Source: CAYGZC01 sp964354225 (GTDB lineage: Bacteria > Bacteroidota > Ignavibacteria > UBA10030 > SZUA-254). From it: 5,406 nucleotides of DNA. The stretch is from contig CAYGZC010000281.1 in the NCBI GenBank assembly GCA_964354225.1, positions 1-5,406 of the forward strand. The letters are read 5' to 3'. The notes under the pieces are model-generated. The model was given only the letters and a program-made list of their open reading frames with translations, searched no databases and was not told where the DNA came from. Position numbers and translations under genes: made by a program. Shown in pieces: positions 1-5,406 of the stretch (within the stretch, counting starts at the first letter, position 1; each line of letters begins with the position of its first letter).

Positions 1-615
1 GGTTACTCGGTGGATAATCTCTCACCAGCCGCGCCAGGAACGCTTGTAGGAAAGATAGTTGGAAACGCGGCAGTTCTCTCATGGGTCCGCAACACCGAGC
101 AGGATTTATCCCATTATGAGATTTATCGTAGCACTAAACCCAATTTTGATACGGACACAATGAAAGCGCTCACATCAACAGTTGACACTTCCTTCTCCGA
201 TCCAATGATACCGCCATTCGTAAATTACTATTATGCACTACGGGCTCTTGACATTCACGGTAATCGCAGTGCAAAAAGCAACGTGGTGGCTATTGTCCTT
301 GTTAGTGTAAAGGAAGAGTTAGGAATACCTACAGAGTTTGCATTGGGGCAAAACTATCCCAATCCATTCAATCCAATTACCGTTATCAATTATCAGTTAC
401 CAATTGAAAGTTGGGTAATGTTGAAGGTGTATGATGTGTTGGGCAAGGAAATTGCGACGTTAGTGAACGTAATGCAAACGGCGGGATACAAGTCAGGGAG
501 CTTAGACGCTACGAACATCCCGAGCGGCGTTTACTTCTACCGCCTCGAAGCCACAAACATCAGCGATCCGAGTAAATCTTTTACGCAGGTGAAGAAGATG
601 CTGTTGCTCAAGTGA
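1..615 (+). CDS. C-terminal part of a T9SS-secreted protein with fibronectin type III-like domain (5' end outside window)
   Basis: The reading frame is open from base 1, so this is the 3' end of a longer gene. A GTG at 10 is in frame but is unlikely to be the true start, because a domain is already under way there. Counting from that GTG, residues 2-98 read as one fibronectin type III-like beta-sandwich: a DNLSPAAP linker, VLSWV, HYEIYRS, then YYYALRALDIHGNRSAKSNVV. Residues 107-201 form a T9SS type A sorting domain, with FALGQNYPNPFNP, a VYDVLGKEIATLV strand, SGVYFYRLEA and the terminal KKMLLLK. In this family the domain directs a Sec-exported protein through the outer membrane and is usually cleaved on the surface. 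The catalytic or binding part lies upstream, so the overall function cannot be told. The gene converges on the membrane protein gene across the hairpin at 653-681. I am sure of the sorting domain and fairly sure of the FN3 call. Confidence 0.9.
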   Translation, partial: GYSVDNLSPAAPGTLVGKIVGNAAVLSWVRNTEQDLSHYEIYRSTKPNFDTDTMKALTSTVDTSFSDPMIPPFVNYYYALRALDIHGNRSAKSNVVAIVLVSVKEELGIPTEFALGQNYPNPFNPITVINYQLPIESWVMLKVYDVLGKEIATLVNVMQTAGYKSGSLDATNIPSGVYFYRLEATNISDPSKSFTQVKKMLLLK

Positions 616-652
616 TTTATTGACGGAACTTCTGACCAATAGAATAAAAAAG

Positions 653-681
653 AAATCCCAGTCTGTATGGCTGGGATTTTT
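653..681. terminator. Bidirectional rho-independent terminator between convergent genes
   Basis: A perfect 9-bp stem pairs 653-661 (AAATCCCAG) with 671-679 (CTGGGATTT) around a 9-base loop. On the plus strand the stem runs into TTTTT, 38 bases after the stop of the secreted-protein gene. On the minus strand it is followed by a T-rich run (complement of 643-652), so it can also end transcripts of the 713-3115 gene. If the tRNA fragment next to it is a displaced tRNA end, this was probably the original terminator of the tRNA-Arg gene; that part is inference. Confidence 0.85.
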
Positions 682-682
682 A

Positions 683-712
683 TTGTACGCCCGGAGGGAC
701 TTGAACCCCCAA
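683..712. repeat. Direct repeat, distal copy (tRNA-Arg 3' end; possible attachment-site core)
   Basis: These 30 bases are identical to 3337-3366 and lie in the same orientation. They cover the T-arm, the 3' strand of the acceptor stem and the first bases after the tRNA. The perfect match ends at 713, where the stop codon of the membrane protein gene begins. The match is too long and too well placed within a tRNA to be chance. Whether it is an attachment site or a trace of tRNA gene duplication is not settled by the sequence. Confidence 0.85.
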
Positions 713-729
713 TCATTTGATCCGAAGTC
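687..729 (-). pseudogene. 3' half of a tRNA-Arg gene (displaced tRNA end or tRNA remnant)
   Basis: Read on the minus strand, this stretch runs from the anticodon loop (CTTCGGA, anticodon TCG kept) through the variable region, an intact T-arm (GGGGG-TTCAAGT-CCCTC) and the 3' acceptor strand CGGGCGT, ending at 687. It matches the intact tRNA-Arg at 3340-3412. Differences at 713, 715, 720 and 728 fall in the variable region and anticodon stem. The D-arm, the 5' acceptor strand and the 5' anticodon stem are missing, so no functional tRNA can form. The last codons and stop of the membrane protein gene (713-729) overlap it. The best reading is the displaced 3' end left when an element integrated into the tRNA gene; a decayed tandem tRNA copy is the alternative. 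Confidence 0.8.
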
Positions 730-3115
730 TTCTGGATAAAAAGCTGTACATAATAATCGCTATAGAAGCATAAGTACACACTCCTGAAATAATTGCATAA
801 GAAAATCCGAAAAACATTCCGATTACAATTGAAAGTATTGAACCAACCATAGAGGCAATGCCGTTAATTCCCCACATCCAATCAACATGTTCTTCAAGTT
901 TGTATTGCTGCATTAATCGAATAGCGAGGGGAAACGGTATACCAAGGACAAAACCGAGCGGTAAAAGTATAATAACCGCTGTAAGTTTTGGGTCAAAGGG
1001 GAGCGAGAAGATATTAGATAGATAAGAATTATAAACAAGGGATATCGGGATTATAACTAATGATGCACCGATGATTGCACGCTCAAGATTTTTTGTGATG
1101 TACTTACTGCTAAAGCTTCCAAATCCCATTCCCAGAAGAAGACTGAAAAGTAACACGGTCAGCGCCATAGTCGGTTGTCCTATGTAGAGCATAAGTTTTT
1201 GCAGAAGTGATATTTCAATAAGCATGAACCCCATACCCAGCAAAAAGAATATACCGAGAAAAATCAGCAATGGTGTGCGATTTATAATAGAATTTTCACC
1301 GGTTTGTTGTGATTTTGCTGATTTATATTCCTTTATGAATAATATCGAGCAAAATCCAATGATCATAAAAAGGAGTGCAAAAAAAGAACCGAATGGTTTG
1401 GGTAATCCCTTTTCGAATTTGTAAAAAAACGGAGAGTCATCTGTGACTGGGTGGATGTTTAAGGAAGCGCTGCTGATAATTTCCTCTGTACGGACAGCTC
1501 CAGCCGAAATAGCTGCAAGATATTGATCGAGGTTCTTGTAGTTAACAGGAATTTCCGGGAGGATTGAGTCTGTTGCGGCATTGGGATGTATGTATGGTAG
1601 ATAGAAGTTTCCCTTATCGTATCCGAGGTGATGAATCATGACTGCTATGGTATCTATTTCTTGAGGAGTAAACTGTCGCTTCCTGATAATCAGGGTTGGA
1701 GTTTTCCACGAAGCAATCGTGTACATGTGTTTCATCGCATCAGATTCATCCACTGAGATTTCCTTAAATGCCGTTAGTGCAAGTGTGATGAGGCGATAGA
1801 TTTCATAATCGCTGTGGGCAACAAGCACTATCGATCCTTCGGGAGTTAGATGATTAAGATATTCTTTAAATGATTCGATCGTGAATATATAATTTTCAGT
1901 TAGAGCATATCCTTCAGCGCTTCGACTGCTTTTTGTGATAGGAAGTGCGAGCATTATTAGATCGTACTTTTCATTAACCGACCGTAGATAATTCCGCCCT
2001 TCTTGAACAATAACTGTTACGTTGGTAAAGCGGGTGTAGATTCCTCCATTGAAATGCTCATATTCTTTTACTATCTGGACGATATCAGGATTGACTTCGA
2101 CACCGGTAATTGATTTTACACCTCCTAAAAGCGCCACAACGATATCTTTGCCACCGCCGGGACCAATTACAAGAGCATTGTCTTTTTCATTATTTTTTAA
2201 AAAATAGAACGGAAAATATTCACCATCATTATTCATCAAAAATGATCGAAGCTCTCCGCCTGATCGTACTGAATCGAAATTGTACATCGATGTTCCAGCG
2301 GCACCATCGATGAACAACAGCATTTCATTATTACCACGGTTTTCGGTACGCACTAAGTCGGTTCTTCCGAATGCACTCCAACGCGTATCAACAATTTCAG
2401 CTTTGTCTTGGGAGTTGTTCAGGATTCGATATAAATCTTTTTCCAGATTTGGTGCAATAGGAACATCAGTTCCAACAATTCCGAATTTAGTGAGGATAAA
2501 AAATGATAGTGCTAGGGTAATTGAAATAATATTAACCGTTCTTGTTTTTTTACAGGCAAAAGAAAAAAACAATCCACTAATTCCCGCAGCTACTGCAATG
2601 ATCATGATAGTCTCAACAACATTAATTATATCAAGAAGTATAACCGTACAAATCGTCCCGGCTGTCGCTCCTATAAGATCGAAACCATAAAGAATTGAGC
2701 TTTGCTGCGGATAATTTTTAAAGATGTCAGCCATTGTGATGCCAGCAAAGATGAACGGAATTATTGCAGCCGGAAAATAGAACCATAGCTGCACGTCGGT
2801 AGTTAATAAGATACTTGCGAGCGGCAGCTTGATGATCGTGCCGATAGATAAGCAAATGAATAATCCAAATATGGCCGTTGCAACATTGAAGCTCGGACTT
2901 GGGAACCACTTTTGCCAGTACCGTAAAAGTATACCTCCAATTCCTAGGCCAAGAATTGGCGAAGAAACGATTGCAAAGGCATAATGATATGTGAGTATCA
3001 CGGAAAATACCCTGGTAAGTAAGATTTCGTATGAAAGAATACTGAACGAGAGGATTGCAACCGAGATGCCAATTAGCCAGAGATTGGATTTATGTGAATT
3101 ATTCTTATTCAACAT
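713..3115 (-). CDS. Polytopic membrane protein with spermidine-synthase-like (SAM-binding fold) domain
   Basis: This is an 800-residue protein counted from the ATG at 3115. About seven membrane helices (roughly residues 11-34, 42-65, 76-96, 109-133, 141-163, 166-187, 193-213) precede a soluble domain of about 360 residues. About seven more helices follow (from near 575 to 793). The soluble domain has a Rossmann nucleotide-binding loop VIGPGGG (316-322), an acidic strand end GVEVNP with E340, and QEGRNYLR (371-378). It also has YDLIMLALP (384-392), ALTEN (404-408) and HPVTDDSPFFY (555-565). These motifs match the family of spermidine/spermine-synthase-like domains fused to membrane segments. 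The catalytic DxxDP-type aspartate region of true aminopropyltransferases is replaced by LALP, so polyamine synthesis is unlikely and the substrate is unknown. The start is uncertain: in-frame TTG codons at 3151 and 3148 would add 12 or 11 residues, and none has a clear Shine-Dalgarno. The last codons lie in the tRNA fragment. Confidence 0.88.
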   Translation of the reverse strand: MLNKNNSHKSNLWLIGISVAILSFSILSYEILLTRVFSVILTYHYAFAIVSSPILGLGIGGILLRYWQKWFPSPSFNVATAIFGLFICLSIGTIIKLPLASILLTTDVQLWFYFPAAIIPFIFAGITMADIFKNYPQQSSILYGFDLIGATAGTICTVILLDIINVVETIMIIAVAAGISGLFFSFACKKTRTVNIISITLALSFFILTKFGIVGTDVPIAPNLEKDLYRILNNSQDKAEIVDTRWSAFGRTDLVRTENRGNNEMLLFIDGAAGTSMYNFDSVRSGGELRSFLMNNDGEYFPFYFLKNNEKDNALVIGPGGGKDIVVALLGGVKSITGVEVNPDIVQIVKEYEHFNGGIYTRFTNVTVIVQEGRNYLRSVNEKYDLIMLALPITKSSRSAEGYALTENYIFTIESFKEYLNHLTPEGSIVLVAHSDYEIYRLITLALTAFKEISVDESDAMKHMYTIASWKTPTLIIRKRQFTPQEIDTIAVMIHHLGYDKGNFYLPYIHPNAATDSILPEIPVNYKNLDQYLAAISAGAVRTEEIISSASLNIHPVTDDSPFFYKFEKGLPKPFGSFFALLFMIIGFCSILFIKEYKSAKSQQTGENSIINRTPLLIFLGIFFLLGMGFMLIEISLLQKLMLYIGQPTMALTVLLFSLLLGMGFGSFSSKYITKNLERAIIGASLVIIPISLVYNSYLSNIFSLPFDPKLTAVIILLPLGFVLGIPFPLAIRLMQQYKLEEHVDWMWGINGIASMVGSILSIVIGMFFGFSYAIISGVCTYASIAIIMYSFLSRRLRIK

Positions 3116-3187
3116 TACGGGAGAAATTTTTCTAATGTCCTCAATCAACAAATCTAATGTAGATAGGAACAGCGAGTGTTAAAAATA

Positions 3188-3216
3188 TTTTTAGCAAAAT
3201 AAAGAATAAATGTCAA
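3188..3216 (-). promoter_or_regulatory. Likely sigma-70-type promoter of the membrane protein gene
   Basis: On the minus strand a perfect -35 box TTGACA (3216-3211) is followed after 17 bases by TAAAAA (3193-3188), a 4-of-6 match to a -10 box. Transcription would begin near 3181, giving a leader of about 30 bases to the TTG at 3151 or about 66 to the ATG at 3115. The surroundings are very AT-rich, so a chance match is possible. Sigma factors of Bacteroidota proper prefer a different -7 motif, which I do not see clearly here. Confidence 0.5.
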
Positions 3217-3232
3217 TAACATTGCTGTGCTT

Positions 3233-3244
3233 AAGCGCGCGCTT
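3233..3244. repeat. 12-bp perfect palindrome AAGCGCGCGCTT
   Basis: A self-complementary GC-rich 12-mer sits in an AT-rich intergenic region, 16 bases upstream of the predicted -35 box and 25 bases from the tRNA terminator. Its position would suit a regulator binding site for the membrane protein gene. It has no loop, so it is unlikely to be an RNA hairpin. No regulator is encoded in the window, so a function is only a guess. Confidence 0.35.
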
Positions 3245-3269
3245 GGGTTCATATTCATGATTGCAGCAT

Positions 3270-3297
3270 AAAAAAACCTGACCTATTAGATCAGGTT
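3270..3297 (-). terminator. Rho-independent terminator of tRNA-Arg
   Basis: On the minus strand a 7-bp stem, AACCTGA (3297-3291) with TCAGGTT (3281-3275), encloses a 9-base loop and leads into a run of T residues (complement of 3270-3276). It lies 42 bases beyond the tRNA 3' end and upstream of the membrane protein promoter, so it insulates the two transcripts. If the segment is an insertion, this terminator came with it and replaced the older one at 653-681. Confidence 0.85.
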
Positions 3298-3336
3298 ATA
3301 CTTATATCTAATATCGGAAATTTTTCATTGTTTTGT

Positions 3337-3366
3337 TTGTACGCCCGGAGGGACTTGAACCCCCAA
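3337..3366. repeat. Direct repeat, tRNA-proximal copy (3' part of intact tRNA-Arg)
   Basis: Identical over 30 bases to 683-712 and in the same orientation. It comprises the T-arm and acceptor 3' strand of the intact tRNA plus three bases beyond the discriminator. In the insertion reading this is the end where the integrating DNA restored a full tRNA. Confidence 0.85.
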
Positions 3367-3412
3367 CCCTTTGGTCCGAAGCCAAATGCTCTATCCATTG
3401 AGCTACGGGCGC
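3340..3412 (-). tRNA. tRNA-Arg(UCG), anticodon at 3377-3379
   Basis: Seventy-three bases fold as a standard cloverleaf. The acceptor pairs GCGCCCG with CGGGCGT (first pair G-U). The D-arm is GCTC-AATGGATA-GAGC, and the anticodon arm is TTTGG-CTTCGGA-CCAAA. The T-arm is GGGGG-TTCAAGT-CCCTC, with one G-U pair. The anticodon loop puts UCG at positions 34-36, reading CGA (arginine). The discriminator is A (3340) and the CCA end is not encoded: the next bases are CAA. A TAAAAT hexamer at 3440-3435 could be a -10 box giving a leader of about 16 bases, but I see no matching -35. The gene lies 66 bases after the 176-residue protein gene, on the same strand. Its 3' half is duplicated at 687-729. Confidence 0.97.
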
Positions 3413-3478
3413 GTATATTTTTTGGGTGTGATAAATTTTAATAAAATATTTTCACATTTCCTATTTCAGGAATATATT

Positions 3479-4009
3479 CTAAGGTCTTCCCGGCGGCATT
3501 GGCAGCTCAATAACAGATCGCCCACTGCTTTGGTTGCCTTTTACAAGAAAAGCAATTAATCCACCCGTCACGGCGGCAGCACCAACAGCATAATAAATCC
3601 AGGTTTTCGGCTGCTCGATTGGCTTTACGTAGATTTCAAAATAATATTCTTCGGTCTGCAAACCTTTGGGATAATCTCGTCGATAATACCATACTATTTG
3701 TTTCGATGTACCCGCGAAATATCCTTCACCAATATCTCCCTCGACCGAAAATGGAATTAGAGCAAATGTTGTATCTTTTTCACTCTTCATTACAGCACTC
3801 ACACTGTACTTTACGTCTGGAGAACCGATAAGATCATAAGAAATAGTTATAACATCACTTTTAGCAGACCATCTCACATTTGTGCTGTGTGCTTCACCCG
3901 TAGTTTTGTCTTGACCAAACGCTTTTATATCTATCAGAAGAAGAAGTAATATTGGCAGCATACAATAGATGATTGGTCGTTGGTAATTGTTTAGAATATT
4001 TAATATCAT
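3479..4009 (-). CDS. Small membrane-anchored protein with a beta-rich envelope domain, function unknown
   Basis: This is a 176-residue protein. Residues about 12-32 are hydrophobic (signal peptide or anchor, possible cleavage after AFG at 32). Residues 42-132 form a beta-rich region: NVRWSAKSDVITISYDL, VKYSVSAVM, a TTFALIPFSVEGDIGEGYFAGTSK stretch (80-103) and IVWYYRRDYP. This resembles a small beta-sandwich seen in exported Bacteroidota/Ignavibacteria proteins; the call is from memory of the pattern, with no named family. A second hydrophobic helix (136-156, with GAAAVTGG) and a short proline-rich tail (ELPMPPGRP) follow. The protein would sit in the inner membrane with the beta domain in the periplasm. 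The gene starts 8 bases after the stop of the upstream T9SS protein, with AGGTGA as ribosome binding site, so the two are surely co-transcribed. The product may assist that protein; this is inference. Confidence 0.82.
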   Translation of the reverse strand: MILNILNNYQRPIIYCMLPILLLLLIDIKAFGQDKTTGEAHSTNVRWSAKSDVITISYDLIGSPDVKYSVSAVMKSEKDTTFALIPFSVEGDIGEGYFAGTSKQIVWYYRRDYPKGLQTEEYYFEIYVKPIEQPKTWIYYAVGAAAVTGGLIAFLVKGNQSSGRSVIELPMPPGRP

Positions 4010-4013
4010 TGCA

Positions 4014-4019
4014 TCACCT
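4014..4019 (-). promoter_or_regulatory. Shine-Dalgarno AGGTGA overlapping the upstream stop codon
   Basis: The minus strand reads TAGGTGATGCAATG. The TAG stop of the upstream gene (4020-4018) shares its AG with AGGTGA, which lies 4 bases before the ATG at 4009. This supports the chosen start of the 176-residue protein and suggests translational coupling between the two genes. Confidence 0.65.
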
Positions 4020-5406
4020 ATTTCGCGATAATCATTTTTTTAGATTGGATAACTTTGCCATCTTCTATCATACGATAGAAGTACACTCCGCTTGCTACAT
4101 TTTGCCCGGAGTTATCAGCGCCATCCCAAATAATTGTGTGTACACCGGTCTGGTATAAACCGGTAACAAGGTTTTTAATTCGCTGACCAACCGTGTTATA
4201 GATTTCTATCTTAATTTGAGATTCTTGCGGCAGCTTGAAGCTGATAGATGTTGAGGAATTGAATGGATTCGGGAAATTCTGTTCAAGCCCGAACGACTCT
4301 GGTTTCATTTCAGCGATTATTTTTTCTACAAAATCTTTTGAACCCACGAGCAATTTAAATTGCATCTTTGAGCTGACCATCTCAAAAACATAATCCGGAT
4401 GTTCTCGCAGATTGATTGGTGAACTATTAAATAAGTCGATGAGTGCGATATAATTTTCTTTTGGAATTTGCTCAATGTTCTTGAAATGAATTATTCCCTT
4501 TGACCTACGAGGATTGGAAATTTCAAATTCCCAAACCTGACCTTCACCGAGAGATTGTCGGAAATCAGAGCTGAACCTATTATATACTCTATCCCACTCA
4601 GGTCGTGAGAAGTAAAGAAATCCCTGATCCATGAATAACGGTGGTTTCTGAGTATCAAAAAGATCTTTTCCTTGTTTTGCCAAAGGTGCAATGCCGATAT
4701 AATTTTCGGGGTCGTTGTTGATATCGGATTGGAATGAAAGCTGCATTTTCCAATTTACCTGCGGCTTAATCTTGACGGTAACAATTGAGCCAAATGGATA
4801 TGGTATCTTTAAAACATCCAGGTTCGTTTCATTGAAAAAATAATACCCTTTGAACGGCTCAAGCTGAGATTCTGTCGTATAAGATTCGTAGTAACCTCTT
4901 AACGGTGTAGTCGATGGCAGATTGTTAGCCAAAAGGACTGCCTGAAAAGGAATTTTTTTATTGAAAGGATTTCCGATAATATTCCAACCGGGATGAAGCT
5001 GAATACTAAAGGTAGCTGCGAGTGTGTCCAGCTTTGGCATGATCATATTGAAGTTTGGGAGTTCAAGGTTACCTTTCTTTATCAACCAATAACCGATGCC
5101 ATTTGTCAGTTTGGAGTCGGATGAAAGCTCCGTTAAATAGTTTTCATTCATACCATTATCTGCGAAAGCTCTCCAGTCAACTTTTTGAGAACCGGAGAGA
5201 AAATCCCCAAACTTAATTCCATCCACGATTCCTGGACTGCTGAACAATTTGTACTCGGTAGACGAGGATGGATTTTGAGAGAATGGTACAGAAGCGGATA
5301 GTAATACTGTTGCCGGAAGTGTACCGGAAGAAATGGAGAAAATACCGGTTTCAGCATATATGGAATTGTTTAAGTTCGATTCGATTCGGATTTTACAATT
5401 GTTAGA
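4018..5406 (-). CDS. C-terminal 462 residues of a T9SS-exported protein (5' end outside window)
   Basis: The frame stays open to the window edge. A TTG at 5247 is in frame, but the 53 codons above it read as sensible protein (GTLPATVLLSASVPF, then STEYKLFSSPG), so the true start lies outside. Near the edge is a beta-rich segment. It is followed by repeated modules typical of exported proteins of this group: YKLFSSPGIVDG, GYWLIKKG, GWNIIGNPF (4963-4989) and GYYFFNE. A further beta region holds NYIGIAPLA and an LYFSRPEW stretch. Roughly 4021-4296 encodes a T9SS type A sorting domain, with FGLEQNFPNPFNSSTSISFKLP, IYNTVGQRIKNLV, SGVYFYRMIEDGK and terminal KKMIIAK. The product should pass the outer membrane and be released or surface-bound. 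No catalytic motif is visible in this part; the upstream part could hold a protease, hydrolase or adhesin domain. It forms a transcription unit with the 176-residue gene. Confidence 0.9.
   Translation of the reverse strand, partial: SNNCKIRIESNLNNSIYAETGIFSISSGTLPATVLLSASVPFSQNPSSSTEYKLFSSPGIVDGIKFGDFLSGSQKVDWRAFADNGMNENYLTELSSDSKLTNGIGYWLIKKGNLELPNFNMIMPKLDTLAATFSIQLHPGWNIIGNPFNKKIPFQAVLLANNLPSTTPLRGYYESYTTESQLEPFKGYYFFNETNLDVLKIPYPFGSIVTVKIKPQVNWKMQLSFQSDINNDPENYIGIAPLAKQGKDLFDTQKPPLFMDQGFLYFSRPEWDRVYNRFSSDFRQSLGEGQVWEFEISNPRRSKGIIHFKNIEQIPKENYIALIDLFNSSPINLREHPDYVFEMVSSKMQFKLLVGSKDFVEKIIAEMKPESFGLEQNFPNPFNSSTSISFKLPQESQIKIEIYNTVGQRIKNLVTGLYQTGVHTIIWDGADNSGQNVASGVYFYRMIEDGKVIQSKKMIIAK

Larger units (their letters stand above)
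683..3366. mobile_element. Possible minimal tRNA-Arg-targeted insertion flanked by direct repeats
   Basis: The segment lies between an intact tRNA-Arg gene and a same-orientation copy of its 3' half, the arrangement made by tyrosine-recombinase integration into tRNA genes. The period is 2654 bases. Inside are one membrane protein gene, its likely promoter and the terminator that now serves the tRNA. There is no integrase, transposase or replication gene, so if this is an element it is non-autonomous, moved in trans, or is the leftover of a larger one after deletion. The flanking genes are unrelated to the cargo. The architecture is seen directly; mobility is inferred. Confidence 0.4.

Noticed and set aside
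537..779. An 80-codon minus-strand open frame across the tRNA fragment and terminator
   Set aside because: It overlaps the end of a well-supported gene on the opposite strand, the terminator and the tRNA fragment, and its translation shows no protein-like pattern.
2280..2690. A 136-codon plus-strand open frame inside the membrane protein gene
   Set aside because: It lies wholly antisense to a gene with clear family motifs, and its translation mirrors that gene's hydrophobic codons.
3181..3192. AT-only palindrome AAAAATATTTTT
   Set aside because: Such runs are expected by chance in AT-rich intergenic DNA. It overlaps the predicted -10 box but gives no independent signal.
3458..3472. Short inverted repeat TTCCT / AGGAA after the 176-residue gene, considered as a terminator
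   Set aside because: The stem is only 5 bp and AT-rich, and no continuous T run follows it on the minus strand. Transcripts may read into the tRNA gene or end elsewhere.
4141..4170. ACCGGT occurring twice about 15 bases apart within the T9SS sorting-domain coding region
   Set aside because: It is a self-complementary hexamer within conserved coding sequence and is explained by codon choice.
5148..5357. A minus-strand open frame near the window edge that could be taken as a separate upstream gene
   Set aside because: The frame of the T9SS protein stays open through the whole stretch to 5406 and reads as better protein, so this is an out-of-frame shadow.

Overview
The window looks like a piece of chromosome from a member of the Bacteroidota/Chlorobi/Ignavibacteria group. 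Two different genes end in a type IX secretion (T9SS) type A sorting domain with the QNYPNPFN / QNFPNPFN signature, and the DNA is moderately AT-rich. Clear Shine-Dalgarno sequences are mostly absent. The genus cannot be fixed from the sequence alone.

Layout. Positions 1-615 (+) hold the 3' end of a secreted protein with a fibronectin type III-like domain and a T9SS sorting domain. A hairpin that can terminate transcription on both strands (653-681) separates it from a convergent minus-strand gene. That gene (713-3115, possibly starting at 3151) encodes a large polytopic membrane protein: a spermidine-synthase-like Rossmann domain between two blocks of membrane helices. It has a plausible promoter (3188-3216). 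Upstream lies an intact tRNA-Arg(UCG) gene on the minus strand (3340-3412) with its own terminator (3270-3297). Further right, also on the minus strand, is a two-gene unit: a T9SS-exported protein running off the window edge (4018-5406), then a 176-residue membrane-anchored protein (3479-4009).

The main non-obvious structure is a second, partial copy of the tRNA-Arg gene. The 3' half of the tRNA recurs in the same orientation at 683-729. Thirty bases are identical to 3337-3366, and the similarity continues into the anticodon loop (43 of 47 positions in all). An intact tRNA followed by cargo and a displaced tRNA 3' end is what site-specific integration into a tRNA gene leaves behind. Here the enclosed ~2.65 kb carries only the membrane protein gene, with its promoter and a tRNA terminator, and no integrase. 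The stop codon of the membrane protein abuts the identical block. The module may be a minimal or decayed tRNA-targeted insertion; an old tRNA duplication is the main alternative.

Functionally, the two T9SS genes encode exported or surface proteins. The 176-residue protein may be an envelope partner of the one translated just before it. The membrane enzyme-like protein lacks the catalytic aspartate motif of true aminopropyltransferases, so its reaction is unknown.
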